Source: Asparagopsis taxiformis (lineage: Eukaryota > Rhodophyta > Florideophyceae > Bonnemaisoniales > Bonnemaisoniaceae). Taken from it: a DNA stretch of 64,000 nucleotides. How positions within the stretch are numbered: the first letter of the stretch is position 1; the number at the start of each line of letters is the position of its first letter. Positions 42,906-53,800 of the stretch are shown here, in pieces. Under the pieces are notes generated by a model. That model saw nothing but the letters and a program-made list of their open reading frames with translations. It ran no database searches and was not told the DNA's origin. The position numbers and the translations under genes were made by a program. Location of the stretch: assembly GCA_030407315.1 (NCBI GenBank), contig JALQPE010000461.1, forward strand, positions 22,428-86,427, written 5' to 3'.

Positions 42906-43259
42906 AATAGGATTTCAAGGCACGAAGAAGATATTTTAACTTCAAAACGATAGCTGAGGCACGGCTTGTTTTTCGCGCGTCAGATTTTCGACACTGCATT
43001 CGCGTTTCAGATACAGTATGCAACCAAGATTATTAGAACGAAACTATCCAAGTTGGATGCAATCAAAACGCATCATGCGGCGGGGGCGGCGGTGAACGTA
43101 TGTGAAAAACGTGTGCGCCAACCCATGCGTCATTACCCTGCAGATCACTGGCACGGGTTTTTGTATTGTCGAAGATACAAGCGCATTGCAAGAACGCAAT
43201 TGCGTCCAAATCGCTCCTCAGGTATTGTTCTGCACCCCGGTTTCTATTCAGTCTGCCTA

Positions 43260-44456
43260 ATGTCGCAGCCCCCAGTTGAACCAGCCTCCGCCAACCCACC
43301 GCGAGATTCCCGGCAAAACAGGAACCGGAGCAGAAAACGAAATTACCCAAGTTTTTCGGCCGGACGGAATCCTGGCAGACCAAGAACAACGGAACAGCAA
43401 GAAGGAACGGGTCTCAATACACCGGATCCTATTCTCGGATCTCTGCAGCACAATCCGGAAATATCTAATGCGCTCGAAAGACAAAACACTGAAAGCACTC
43501 CAGTGCAGGATGATTCTCCTGACCTCGCCACAGTTGAAGTAGCTGCTTTATTGAAAATGAGTGATCAGCAGTTGAAGCATATGTATCTACGCGCGCCAAG
43601 TACTTTCCGTGCAAAACTTACCCTGAACAGTGCACAGCCGCTGGAGTCGGTGTTAAACTTGCGTGACTTAATCCGAGAAGCGGATTATCAACGTCTGCAA
43701 CCATCAGTCTTGCAACCAGAAGAAAGCTTTGAAAAAATTATGGAGATGTCACCAGCAGTTCTCTTGGACACCATGTGCAAGAGTCCACAACTTTTATCAA
43801 ACTTGCTGCATTCTGCATCCCAAGCTAGAAAAAATTTACCCGATCTGAGAAGCTCTACAGAAGATATTGCTGCGATGGGAGACATCGCAACCGCGCTCGC
43901 TTGGAAAGTAAATGCTCTTAGCGAACTTCTTGACATAGAGGAAGAAAACAGCAAGAAACTGCAACTGGAACTTGACCAACTTCCTGGCAGACCCCAAACA
44001 AATGACGGATTGCAGGCGGCAGCCTCAATTCCTAGTGCAACCCCCCTGCAAGCAGACGATCTTTCCATGCAAATCGGCGGAGTACCGCTGTCTGCACCAC
44101 CCGTAACGTCATTGGACGGGATGGATTTTCCGACGGGACGGAGAGGTGCCTTGCGTCTACCGTCCCAGGTCACGCACTACCCAACGCATGGCACCTCCCA
44201 AGTCTTACTGGCCGTTCCAGAGATACTAGGCCCCTCCATCCTGTACAATTTCATCAAACACGGTTTGAACGTAGAGACCTATGTTCGAACCCGGCCATAT
44301 TGGCAAAGTGGCCAACACCCAGAGCAAATAGAATTGGAGGCGCTCACACTGGCTCGCGCCCTCCACATTACCCTCATGCAATACCCTCCCCGACAGCCGC
44401 CCTCCTCGCATGCCCTTGGATGGAGGTGGTGCTGCGACGCCTGTATACCATCCTAA
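43260..44456 (+). CDS. DIRS-like element gag-like protein
   Basis: 398 aa from the ATG at 43260 (MSQPPVEPASANPPRDS). The frame is open further up to 42966, but that part is low in protein-like features. The N-terminal third is basic and Pro/Gln/Ser-rich. The middle (about 95-240) is helical, with SDQQLKHMYLRAPSTF and a leucine-rich AWKVNALSELLDIEEEN coiled segment. The C-terminus overlaps the RT frame by 47 nt in the +1 frame. No zinc knuckle is seen. It probably packages the element RNA; the assignment rests on position. Confidence 0.65.
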   Translation: MSQPPVEPASANPPRDSRQNRNRSRKRNYPSFSAGRNPGRPRTTEQQEGTGLNTPDPILGSLQHNPEISNALERQNTESTPVQDDSPDLATVEVAALLKMSDQQLKHMYLRAPSTFRAKLTLNSAQPLESVLNLRDLIREADYQRLQPSVLQPEESFEKIMEMSPAVLLDTMCKSPQLLSNLLHSASQARKNLPDLRSSTEDIAAMGDIATALAWKVNALSELLDIEEENSKKLQLELDQLPGRPQTNDGLQAAASIPSATPLQADDLSMQIGGVPLSAPPVTSLDGMDFPTGRRGALRLPSQVTHYPTHGTSQVLLAVPEILGPSILYNFIKHGLNVETYVRTRPYWQSGQHPEQIELEALTLARALHITLMQYPPRQPPSSHALGWRWCCDACIPS

Positions 44457-46317
44457 AAGTGGAGGAAACTCATTTCAAGCACCCACAGCACACCAGAGCA
44501 GTGATATGGGAAGGATACAAACCCTCTCTGGAGACACAGCGGGACGATGGCCTGATCGTCCAAACACTCGAGAACAACAGGATGCAGCACATCGCTGCAG
44601 AGACACGCACGAACGCGGCGATGTCGCGAATGACAACCCCGATGCGAACAACCCACCATTTGCAATCGAGAGCGAAAAAGAGGAGCAACTACATTCGCCG
44701 CTTCAATGGACCGAAGGAACACATAACCGATCCCAAGCTTCGATAAGAGAGGAACGAAACACGACCAACCGCACCTTCCCCACCCGTTATCTTTGTAAAC
44801 CCACTAGCAATTCTCTTGCCTATAACGCGTTGATGGCTCTAGACGTCTTATACTCAGGCAAAATTGCCTCTCTGCCACGTAATACCGCTTCGTCTGCGGC
44901 AGCTCAGAGAGCGTCGCAATCAGTGACTGAGCGGCTGAACGAGCTGTATCAAGATTCTGGAAGCGATCCGTACTGCAAACTAGCTCGAGACCTCTCAAAG
45001 AATTCCTGGCCTCTAGATGGACAGTTTCAGGAGTCTGAGGAATGGGCAGTACTGCAAAATTTTCAAGAGACGGCATCCAGAACCACAGACGACGGGAGAG
45101 GAGACTTCATGCTGCTTAACGAACAGCGCGTTGACCTCCCCAAACAGACGGTGGGGGCGGACCTGCGATGGCTGGAACTACTTCCACTGGAAGTTCGACA
45201 GTGGATATCCGATCCCTCTCTCCAATATTTCGTCGACCCGATGCTGGAAGCTATGAAAAGTAGCGATGATTTTCCCAAATTCAAAGTCCATGCTTTAACA
45301 GGTCATTATGAAACCATTCTGACTCGAGCATACAATGCAGGTGTGGTAGTCTGGTCAGACCCAGCGTCTGAGACGAAAGATTACAATTCACTCGCCATGC
45401 AACTTACAATGACCTCCTTCGCGGTCAAGAAGGATCAAAACCGTGACCGCATGATCAGCTGGCCGCGATTCCAAAACTGTTTCATGCCCGATGCTCCTTA
45501 CACCGATCTTCCTACACCAGATCTCTTCTCCCTGATCCGTCTACCGACGTCCTCAAACATGTCTGGTTTTTTCTTTGACGTCGAAAACATGTTTCACCAC
45601 ATCAAATTACCCCAGTCTCTGGCCAGGCTCATGCCGTTGGCTCAAGTAAAGGCAGCAGCACTCGGGAAGGAAACGGTACAAAAAATTGAAGCAGATTTCA
45701 GACGATCTATCAACCCTGAGGAACTGCTTCGCCCTCTACAAGCTACACTACCAATGGGTTTCAAGTGGGCCGTTTATATCGCGCATACCATAGCTGCACA
45801 GTGCATGAAGCATGCATTTGCAGCAATGAAGGCATCCCATGGGTTTCCTGAAATTCCTTGCCAGGCACGCCTGGTGACAATGCTAAGAGGCGAGGGTCTC
45901 ATTGTGCTCCGTTCTGGAGATATATTGCTGCTTCATATCATTGATGACGTCAATCCAATTTGCATTGATTGGCCAGCAAAAGCAGTAATCGCGCTGAACG
46001 TTGCATGTGCCAAAACTTTTGCAGAATATGGACTTCCCCGAAAGCAGTCTAAGTCGTCGGCAATCAATGAAGTCGTTACCAATTCGATGCCGTTCATGGG
46101 TTGGTCTATAGACCTCTCCAGTCACACAATAAGGCCGCAGCAGAGAAAACTAATTCACGCGTTGTCTGATGCATGGCGTTGCATAAACGAAGAAAGCCTT
46201 TCCCCTGCTGCCCTCCAGTCAGCCATAGGTCGGCTCATATGGATAGCGCCCTTCTTCATTCCTTTCACTATGCAAATCCTAAGCGGGATCCAACACGCTC
46301 AATTGCCGCCGTTGTGA
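44410..46317 (+). CDS. DIRS-like element reverse transcriptase
   Basis: 635 aa. The N-terminal 200 residues have no clear domain. The RT begins near 280: SWPRFQNCFMPD, FFFDVENMFHHIKLPQS (first catalytic Asp), LPMGFKWAVYIAHTIAAQ and LLHIIDDVNPICID, where IIDD is the YxDD-equivalent box, then GLPRKQSKS and MPFMGWSIDL of the thumb. The order and spacing fit DIRS/Ngaro-type RTs. The frame closes at 46317 just before RNase H, which continues in another frame, so RT-RNase H is broken by a frameshift near 46300 in this copy. Confidence 0.8.
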   Translation: MPLDGGGAATPVYHPKSGGNSFQAPTAHQSSDMGRIQTLSGDTAGRWPDRPNTREQQDAAHRCRDTHERGDVANDNPDANNPPFAIESEKEEQLHSPLQWTEGTHNRSQASIREERNTTNRTFPTRYLCKPTSNSLAYNALMALDVLYSGKIASLPRNTASSAAAQRASQSVTERLNELYQDSGSDPYCKLARDLSKNSWPLDGQFQESEEWAVLQNFQETASRTTDDGRGDFMLLNEQRVDLPKQTVGADLRWLELLPLEVRQWISDPSLQYFVDPMLEAMKSSDDFPKFKVHALTGHYETILTRAYNAGVVVWSDPASETKDYNSLAMQLTMTSFAVKKDQNRDRMISWPRFQNCFMPDAPYTDLPTPDLFSLIRLPTSSNMSGFFFDVENMFHHIKLPQSLARLMPLAQVKAAALGKETVQKIEADFRRSINPEELLRPLQATLPMGFKWAVYIAHTIAAQCMKHAFAAMKASHGFPEIPCQARLVTMLRGEGLIVLRSGDILLLHIIDDVNPICIDWPAKAVIALNVACAKTFAEYGLPRKQSKSSAINEVVTNSMPFMGWSIDLSSHTIRPQQRKLIHALSDAWRCINEESLSPAALQSAIGRLIWIAPFFIPFTMQILSGIQHAQLPPL

Positions 46318-46904
46318 AACGCGAGCTCTCCACGTTTGTCCGAATACTTCCGCTTTCATTTGTCAAACTGCAGCGGAATACGTGGAGCAATATCATTGCA
46401 TTCGACGCTTCTAATGAAGCAGGTGGCGTTTGTTTTGCCGCAATACCGCTCGGAAGAGCAAATGTCTTCGAAAAATTCGTCAATAGATCTCTCACCAACC
46501 GAACGCATTGCGAAAAGATGCGTTTGAATGCTCTAGTACGAAGCCTGCATTGGTCAGTTGTGTTCTCACACAAATGGAGACGCAAACAGCACATCAATGT
46601 TCTCGAGGCCCACGCCGCGGTCCTTGCAGTAGAATGGGCTGTGTCGCACCCAATTACGGGGAATCGTGTTTTAATTATTTCGGACTCACTAGTGGTGATC
46701 GGTGCACTACAGAAAGGAAGATCGTCGTCCACGGAACTCGCGCTGCCTTGCCGGCGTTTTGCGGCGATTGTAATAGCGCACGACTTACATCCACTCTTCA
46801 TTCACGTCCCGTCAGAGTCTAATCCAGCTGACGGCCCATCCCGACTACGACCGACTTGGGTTCATGGAAATCCATCGCTGGGATTGTCAGAACATCAAAT
46901 CTAG
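46173..46904 (+). pseudogene. DIRS-like element RNase H (shifted frame)
   Basis: From about 46310 this frame reads AAVVKRELSTF, then IIAFDASNEAGGVCFA (first Asp), INVLEAHAAVLAVEWA (Glu), LIISDSLVVIGALQK (Asp) and HVPSESNPADGPSR (His/Asp). This is the full RNase H signature. The codons before about 46310 are a shadow of RT. It normally forms one protein with RT; here it is frameshifted, so it is called broken. Confidence 0.8.
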
Positions 46905-46986
46905 CGGAATCAAGCCTGTTTTCGTCGCCGCACAGCAGATCGAGCGGGGTCAGTCACTCTGAAGGAGTTGGTATTACGTACGAATA

Positions 46987-48294
46987 ATGAACACAAAAGC
47001 GAAACTGGCGAGCGCACGATGCGACCTAAACAAAACATATGCAGGTGATGAATTCATGAGCAACATAGCAGAAAAGGCACTAACAGTCTATGACCAATAC
47101 CCGCTCATTCGAAACACCCTAAAACCAGCGACACGAAACAGATATATGTCGGCCTTCAAGAGCTTCTATAGCAAAGTTTACCACCTGCCCAGAACAGCCT
47201 ACGAGCTCGATGTCACACTCACCGACTACATACAGACACAGGCTATGCAGAATGCATCAGCTGGGCGAAAGCAAGAAATGGTCAACCTAATATCACATCT
47301 GGCTATCGCTGTACCGGAGCTCGGTCGAATGCTTCCAAGAGCCCGAAGGGCAATAAAAGGATGGAGCAAGCTTACACCATCGCAAGCAGCTTTACCACTC
47401 ACCCGCCATCTTATGTTTGCAATCGTACATTATCTGCGATGTAAGAACCAACCTTGTATTGCAGCCGCGGTACTGACTGCCTGGGGAGCGTACCTCAGGG
47501 CATCAGAAGTTTTGAAATTGGACTGGACGGATATTGCGCTGCATGGAGATACTCGTACGATACACTTATCGGAATCGATCGTGGGAGTGAACGTCAAAGA
47601 TGCCAAAACCGGCCCTTTGCAGTTCACTTCGATTAGAGATGAGCTGGTGCAGAAGCTTCTCCATCGCTATGCCGATACAAGCCACAGGTCCGGTCTCGCT
47701 TTCCCGCTTTCTTACGCCTCTTACTTGTCAAACTTTAAAGAGGCGGCGGCTTTTTTCGGCCTCCCACTCAGCCTCACCCCACATTCAGCACGAATCGGAG
47801 GTGCCCTCCATGACTACTGTAATGGAATAGAAGCAACATCAATAGCAATACATGGTAGGTGGGAGAGCGTGCAGTCATTGCGACATTATCTCACAAACGG
47901 AAGAGCCATCGTGCAGAAAATGCAACTCACGCAAGCACAGGGGGACCTAATCGAGCAGTACGCTCAGGGAACTCACCATTTCCTGCTTGGGACACAGTCT
48001 TTCCATGATCCTGGTTCTGCTCCTACAAAACGGCTGCAATTTACCACCACCGACGCAACTATCCATGCTGAATCGAAGCAGAAAGTTTCGAGTCTGGTTG
48101 GAAGCTATTGGAATAAGTCGCTGCGACGAGAAAACGGGAAGCGCAACTGGGAACTCGTCTGTAGGAGTAGCAAAATCACCAATGGGCCTAGTGATAACAG
48201 GGACGCCGACGGTACAAGTGGTGTTGAATACAGAATCAGGACAGAGGCAAAGCGCAAACATCATAAACGGAGCTGGTCCAAGGTGTGCCGATAA
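46987..48294 (+). CDS. DIRS-like element tyrosine recombinase
   Basis: 435 aa. The N-terminal SAM-like DNA-binding region (about 30-120) has TRNRYMSAFKSFYSKV. The catalytic domain shows R171 (YLRASEVL), H266 and R269 (PHSARIGG), H289 (IHGRW) and Y301 (LRHYL), so the R...HxxR...H/W...Y set is complete. It should cut and rejoin DNA through a 3'-phosphotyrosine link to integrate a circular cDNA. The basic C-terminal tail (residues 370-435) is longer than in minimal recombinases. It lies 82 nt after the RNase H frame. The intact frame suggests recent activity. Confidence 0.9.
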   Translation: MNTKAKLASARCDLNKTYAGDEFMSNIAEKALTVYDQYPLIRNTLKPATRNRYMSAFKSFYSKVYHLPRTAYELDVTLTDYIQTQAMQNASAGRKQEMVNLISHLAIAVPELGRMLPRARRAIKGWSKLTPSQAALPLTRHLMFAIVHYLRCKNQPCIAAAVLTAWGAYLRASEVLKLDWTDIALHGDTRTIHLSESIVGVNVKDAKTGPLQFTSIRDELVQKLLHRYADTSHRSGLAFPLSYASYLSNFKEAAAFFGLPLSLTPHSARIGGALHDYCNGIEATSIAIHGRWESVQSLRHYLTNGRAIVQKMQLTQAQGDLIEQYAQGTHHFLLGTQSFHDPGSAPTKRLQFTTTDATIHAESKQKVSSLVGSYWNKSLRRENGKRNWELVCRSSKITNGPSDNRDADGTSGVEYRIRTEAKRKHHKRSWSKVCR

Positions 48295-48545
48295 CATATA
48301 TGAGTGGCAATGGGGCGCTCTCAAGCTCCCGCAGTGTCCAGCTTTTTCTCCTGAGTAGCGCCAAGCTATTTCATTGTTTTTCACTACGTTTCCAATCTCA
48401 AAATGCCAGAGGGAACTCTCGAACTTAACTGCTAACGCAGGCAATAAGCATCAATTGAACGCGTACATCGCAAAGCAGAACCCGTCAGTACACGTGACTT
48501 GGGATTATGGGGGCCTCTCGCTACACGCATTTGGCAGGTTAATTT

Positions 48546-48699
48546 ACCTGAAGGACTACAGTACTCCTACCCCTGGGTTGAGCCTGAATGATTTTCAGCC
48601 AGCCCTGCAGTAAAAGAACTGCGTTCTTCTCATCTGGTCCTTTATGACCAGTGATATCAATATCAAGTTCTGGTGCCCAGGCAGTAGTGGTGAGATGTT
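48546..48699 (+). repeat. Right inverted terminal repeat of the DIRS-like element
   Basis: Reverse complement of 42754-42905 with scattered differences; it ends GAGATGTT. It also forms the spacer between the two tail-to-tail copies, since 48509-48545 and 48700-48740 are inverted copies of each other. Confidence 0.85.
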
Positions 48700-50688
48700 A
48701 ATTAATCTACCAAATGCGTGTAGCGAGAGGCCCCCATAATCCCAAAGTCACGTGCACTGACGGTTTCTGCGTAGCGATGTAAGCGTTCAATTGATGCATA
48801 TTGCATACGTTAGCAATTCAGTTCGAGAATTCCATCTGGCATTTTGAGATTGGAAACCAAGTGAAAACAATGAAATAGCTTGGCGCTACTCTAGAGAAAG
48901 ACTGGACACTGTGGGAGCTTGAGAGCACTCCATTGCCACTCATATCCGTTATCTGCACACATTGGACAAGCTCCGTTTATAATGTTTGCGCTTTTCCTCT
49001 GTCCCGATTCTGTCCTTGACACTACTGGTACCGTCGGAGTCCCTGTTAGCACTAGGCTCATTGGTTATTTTGCTACTCCTACAGCCGATATCCCAGTTTT
49101 GCTTCCCGTTTCTTCATCTCAGTGAAGTATTCCGGTGGCTTCCAACCAGAATCAAAACTTTTTGCTTCGATGCTGCAGAGATAATCGCCTCGGTGGAGGG
49201 TAATTGCAGCCGTTTTGTAGGAAAAGACACAGGATCATGGAATAGATGTGTCCCGAGCAGGAAACGGTGAGCTTCCTGAGCGTACTGTTCGATTAGCCGC
49301 CCTGTGCTTGCGTGAGTTGCAATTCCTGCGCTATGGCTCGTCCGTTTGTGAGATAGTGTCGCAATGACTGGACGATCTCCCATCTACCATGCATTGCTAT
49401 TGATGTTGCTTCCATGCCATTAGAGAAGTCATGGAGGGCACTTCCGATTCGTGCTGAATGTGGGGTGAGGCTTGGTGGGTGACCGAAGAAATCCGCTGCC
49501 TCTTTAAAGTTCGACAAGTAAGAGGCGTAAGAAAGCGGGAACACGAGACCGGACCTTTTGCTTGTATTGGCATATCGATGGAGAAGCTTCTGAACCAGCT
49601 CATCTCTAATCGAAGTAAACTGCAAAGGGCCGGTTTTGGAATCTTTGAAGTTCACGCCCACGATCAATTCCGACAAATGTATCGTACGAGTATCTCCATG
49701 CAACGCAATATCCGTCCAGTTCAATTTCAAAACCTCTGATGCCCTGAGGTACCCTCTACAAGCAGTCAGTAGCGCGGCGGCAATACAAGGCTGGATCTTA
49801 CATCGCTGATAATGTACGATTGCTAACATAAGATGAAGGGTGAGAGGTAAAGCAGCTTGCGATGGTGTAAGCTTGCTCCATCCTTTTTTTACCCTTCGGG
49901 ATCTTGGAAGCGTTAAACAGAGCTCCGGTACAGCGATAGACAGATGTGATATAAGGTTGAAAAAATTTCTTGCTTTCGCCTAGATGATTAATTATGCATA
50001 GCCTGTGTATGGATGTAGTTGCTGAATGTGACATCGAGCGCGTAGGCTGTTCTGGGCAGGTGGTGTACTTTGCTATAGAAGCTCTTTAAGGCAGACATAT
50101 ATCTGTTTCGTTTTGTTGGTTTTAGGGTGTTTCGAATGAGAGGGTATTGGTCATAGACTGTTAGTGCATTTTCGGCTATGTTTCTCATGAAATCATCACC
50201 TGCAACGGTTCTGTTTAGGTTTCATCGTGCAGTCGTCAGTTGCGCTTCTGTGTTCATTACTCGTACGTAGTACCAACTCCTTTAGAGTGATTGACCCGTT
50301 CGAACTGTTGTGCGGCGACGAAACAGGCCTGATTCCGCTATATTTGATGTTCTGGTAATCCCAGTGACGGATTGCCAAGAAACCAAGTCGGTCGTAGTTG
50401 TGACGGGCCGTCTGCAGGATTAGACTCTGACGGGACGTGAATGAAGATTGGATGTAAGTCGTGCGCTATTAGAATCTCCGCAAAACGCCGGCAAGGCAAC
50501 GAGAGTTCCATGGACGACTATCTTCCTTTCTGTAGTGCACCGATCACCACTAGTGAGTCCAAAAAAATTAAAACAGGATTTACAGTAATTGGGTGTGACA
50601 CAGCCCATTCTACTGCAAGGACTGCGGCGTGGGCCTCGAGAACATTGATGAGCTGTTTGCGTCTCCATTTATGTGAGAACGCAACTTA
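48700..50688 (-). mobile_element. Second DIRS-like copy, inverted and truncated
   Basis: Minus-strand homologue of about 46560-48545 of the first copy. It holds the downstream non-coding region (48700-49110), a broken tyrosine recombinase (49114-50188) and the RNase H end (50420-50670). It is cut at 50688 by a rearranged LTR. Gag and RT are absent. Confidence 0.85.
49114..50188 (-). pseudogene. Tyrosine recombinase of the inverted DIRS-like copy
   Basis: The pieces 49988-50188 (N-terminus, RNTLKPTKRNRYMSALKS), 49293-49829 (catalytic part with YLRASEVL, PHSARIG, MHGRW and LRHYL) and 49114-49300 (C-terminus) match the intact recombinase in order. They are separated by a stop after AMHN and by frameshifts near 49900 and 49300. 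The catalytic residues remain but the gene is dead. Confidence 0.8.
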
Positions 50689-51331
50689 TAGGACCAGCCG
50701 GAATGGCGATCGCTAAGGGGAGTTCAAGGATCGCTTGCCGTGTCAGGGCGTGGCGAACCGGATCGCGCTGTTGAGCTTGCGCTGCGCGTGTCGCTCGGTA
50801 GCGGTGGTGGCCAGGTGGTACGACTGCAGAACGCGCAGGGATCGATCGCAACACGGGATTCGCGGGCCGGCGCAAGCCGTGATCTCAGGGTGGCTTTTCA
50901 CCGAGTAAACTCGAGCACAACGCGATCTACGCAGGGGTCGTAAATACCTGGCCGAGTAGTATGCGACGCAACGCGCGGTATCGCGATGCGACGCAATTCG
51001 ACGGTCGGTATACGCGGCGCGCGCGCACGTGCGTCAGAGATCGTGAGCAATCCGCACGCAAAAGTGACGCAATTTATGCCGCTAATTCGAACGCGGGTTG
51101 GAGCGATAGTGACGAGTTGAGTCCGTGTGCACCCGCGCTGAGTTAGTAAGCGAGCGTACGCGTGGCGATTCAATTACGTGTCACAGTGCATCTGCGCGAG
51201 CGCGTGCGATTGCGAGCCCGGCGCCACGTGTAGCGATTTCTACGAATTTCCCTTTTTGGGTTTTTTATGACGAAAGTCTTTTCCCAAATATTTCCCTCTT
51301 TGCGTGCGAGCGAGCGGCCGCCGGCCGGCCG
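50689..51331. mobile_element. Rearranged LTR: 3' part inverted, joined to 5' part
   Basis: 50689-51063 is the reverse complement of the last about 375 bp of the 803-bp LTR (starts TATAGGACCAGCCGG). At 51064 it switches to the first 268 bp of the same LTR in forward orientation (GTGACGCAATTTATGCCGC). It ends at GGCCGCCGGCCGGCCG, then unrelated sequence. The two ends of one LTR type therefore meet in opposite orientations. Confidence 0.75.
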
Positions 51332-51690
51332 CTGTAACCATTTGAAGCACTTCAAGCTGAACGAATGTTCAGATTGAAATAATTTAGTTCAAGCACTTGA
51401 ACGGACTGTGCATACACTGAAATTTTTAGATAAGAAATGCCTTCAGATACCAGTATATAACATAGGTAGAATTGATATCCGTAGAAGAGCAGTGAGGAGA
51501 CAAGCCCAGACAAGACAAAAAAAGGAGCACGAGGTTCTAACCTGTGCAACACCACTACCAACATCTTCATCCCCTGATCTGTTTATTTCTGGAACCAAAA
51601 GTATCAGTAACAAGTCCACCCTGGAGTTGTTATAGATATATATCTATATTGCTAACCAGCTGGAGCAAATCCAGGAAGTTCCGTGAATAA
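51332..51690. other. No supported gene; possibly retroelement leader
   Basis: The plus frame 51408-51635 is basic at its start (RRRAVRRQAQTRQKKEHE) and could belong with the gag-like fragment that follows. Nothing decisive seen. Confidence 0.3.
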
Positions 51691-52059
51691 ATGGAGAGAA
51701 ACATGGGATCTGTTGAACAACAAGGAGGAATGCACAGACAATCGAGAAGCAAGACATGTCCACCACCAATGTTTGAGACCATAGCTCATCCAATTCTGGA
51801 CACTGTTGACCCAAGTGACGCTGTAAAATTCGTACGTGAACGCAACCGATATGAGATGATGATATCGCAGAAGATACAAGAAGGACATGCCATAGCTGCC
51901 GCTTCCTATCGCATCTCAGTCGAGCCAACAGTACTCTCGTCAATGTATGAATTTGGCTTCTTCGATTCAATTGCTCCTGGAGTGGAATTACGATATATCA
52001 CCGATGATAATCACTACGGTGTTGAAAAGGGGGCCTCAGACAGTACTGCGAGACAGTGA
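51691..52059 (+). pseudogene. Gag-like retroelement fragment
   Basis: 122 aa with a protein-like core: MFETIAHPILDTVDPSDAVK, then VRERNRYEMMISQKIQEG and a predicted helical stretch. The pattern (short N-terminus, then DP.....FL..R..YE) recalls the gag starts of some LTR retrotransposons. At about 52030 it runs into satellite DNA, which supplies the last residues and the stop, so the gene is truncated. Alternatively it is a lone hypothetical gene. Weak assignment. Confidence 0.35.
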
Positions 52060-52990
52060 TTTTTACTGTCTGAGACAGTAAAAATCACTATGCGGCAAAT
52101 GAAAATTAATGCCACACTTGGAGACAGTGATTTGCACTGTCTGGCAGACAGTACGGAACACTGTCTGCAGACAGTAAAAAACACTGTCTCACAGTACTGT
52201 CTGAGGCAGTGAATGGAGACAGTAAAAATTAATGATTTATTCAATAGTTGGATATGATGTAATTTACTGTACTGGGCAGTGTTGGCGGATAGTGTTTTGT
52301 ATTGGCCAAGGCAACATGGCCGGATAGTGAAATACGCTGCCTGGGACAATAGATGGAACCAACACGGTGCACTGTCCTGGGCAGTACCTGGAGACAGTGA
52401 TTTTCACTGTCCTGGGCAGTACCTGGAGACAGTGATTTTCACTGTCCTGGGCAGTACCTGGAGACAGTGATTTTCACTGTCCTGGGCAGTACCTGGAGAC
52501 AGTGATTTTCACTGTCCTGGGCAGTACCTGGAGACAGTGATTTTCACTGTCCTGGGCAGTACCTGTAGACAGTACTTTGTGCTGCCCTGGGCAGTACCTG
52601 TAGACAGTACTTTGTGCTGCCCTGGGCAGCACCTGTAGACAGTACTTTGTGCTGCCCTGGGCAGCACCTGTAGACAGTACTTTGTGCTGCCCTGGGCAGC
52701 ACCTGTAGACAGTACTTTGTGCTGCCCTGGGCAGCACCTGTAGACAGTATTTCGTGCTGCCCTGGGCAGCACCTGTAGACAGTACTTTGTGCTGCCCTGG
52801 GCAGCACCTGTAGACAGTATTTCGTGCTGCCCTGGGCAGCACCTGGAGACAGTATTTCGTGCTGCCCTGGGCAGCACCTGGAGACAGTATTTCGTGCTGC
52901 CCTGGGCAGCACCTGGAGACAGTATTTCGTGCTGCCCTGGGCAGCACCTGGAGACAGTAAAAGTAGTGTCCTGATATAGTAAAATTCGGT
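52030..52990. repeat. 35-bp satellite array
   Basis: From about 52372 to 52962 there are roughly 17 units of exactly 35 bp in two types. The left type has GACAGTGATTTTCACTGTCC plus TGGGCAGTACCTGGA. The right type has GACAGTACTTTGTGCTGCCC plus TGGGCAGCACCTGTA. 52030-52370 is a diverged lead-in. Because 35 is not a multiple of 3, all three frames stay open in both orientations over long stretches; the apparent 122-182-aa proteins are artefacts. Confidence 0.95.
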
Positions 52991-53660
52991 GTCTGGGAGT
53001 GGTGGATGAGATGGAGCGTCACGCTGTCGTGGGCATCTTTCTGGGGTAGAGGAAGGCAGTTCTAGCGCTATGAGGATGGGGCATGGACGGTATTCATATG
53101 GGAATGGACAGAATAGTACGGCTAGGAATTTTTATTTCGTAGTGACTATGAGCTAGCGAGAGGTATACGCGGTAGGATAGGTAGCAATCTAAGAGGGTGC
53201 GATATGGGAAGCTTCACTCTGGATTTGTTTATTTGCGCAGGCTACATTGAGAATAAACAATCCCTATGTTAAAAATGCTACTACAACTAACACTATTCCG
53301 ACGAGTAAAACTAAAACTACTAGAAAAGTCTAGAAATCTATCAACTGATTGAGCTGCATGAATAAGCTAGGAAATGAAGAGAAGAAGAAAAAATGATGTA
53401 GAGAAAGGAAACAAGTTAGTGACGTTGAATTGGAGAGGGAAATTGATGGTGATTAGGAGACTAACGTACCTTAACAAATACCATTGCATCCCAAATTGAG
53501 ATATGTACTCACAGGCAGAAAAGAAAATTAGTGGAGAAGTGGTAAGAGAGAAAGATAAATGAAAGTAGAATTGGAACACTCACCGACTGGAAACCTGAGA
53601 AAGAGAAAACGAATAGAAAACTGGGTTAGTGGCGTGAGTTGTGGAAACGTACCATCATGG
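52991..53660. other. Intergenic, no gene seen
   Basis: AT-rich with many stops on both strands. Nothing recognised. Confidence 0.5.
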
Positions 53661-53800
53661 TTCATATCCGTCGGAGACAAAGCAACAACTTTGGCCTTGG
53701 GAGCCGTATTGATGATCTAAAACTTACGCTTTGGAAGCAGTTTAGATGATCTATACGGCTTCCACGGCCAGGGTTGTTGCTTTGCTTCCGACGGATATGA
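53661..53800. repeat. 140-bp foldback, 61-bp arms
   Basis: 53661-53722 and 53740-53800 are inverted repeats (TTCATATCCGTCGGA...TGATGATCTAAA) with about 10 mismatches and a 17-nt loop. It lies about 960 bp before the intact transposase gene. Confidence 0.85.

Larger units (their letters stand above)
42754..48699 (+). mobile_element. DIRS-like tyrosine-recombinase retrotransposon
   Basis: Bounded by inverted repeats of about 152 bp (42754-42905 and 48546-48699), it begins AAC and ends GTT as DIRS-type elements do. Gene order is gag, RT, RNase H, tyrosine recombinase. These elements insert through a circular intermediate by a recombinase rather than a DDE integrase, so no target duplication is expected and none is seen. 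The recombinase looks intact; the RT and RNase H frames are shifted relative to each other. A second, decayed copy is joined tail-to-tail on the right. Confidence 0.85.

Noticed and set aside
52474..53022. 182-aa and 122-aa Cys/Gln-rich repeat proteins on the minus strand
   Set aside because: Open only because a stop-free 35-bp satellite unit shifts through all frames; the same peptide appears in three frames.
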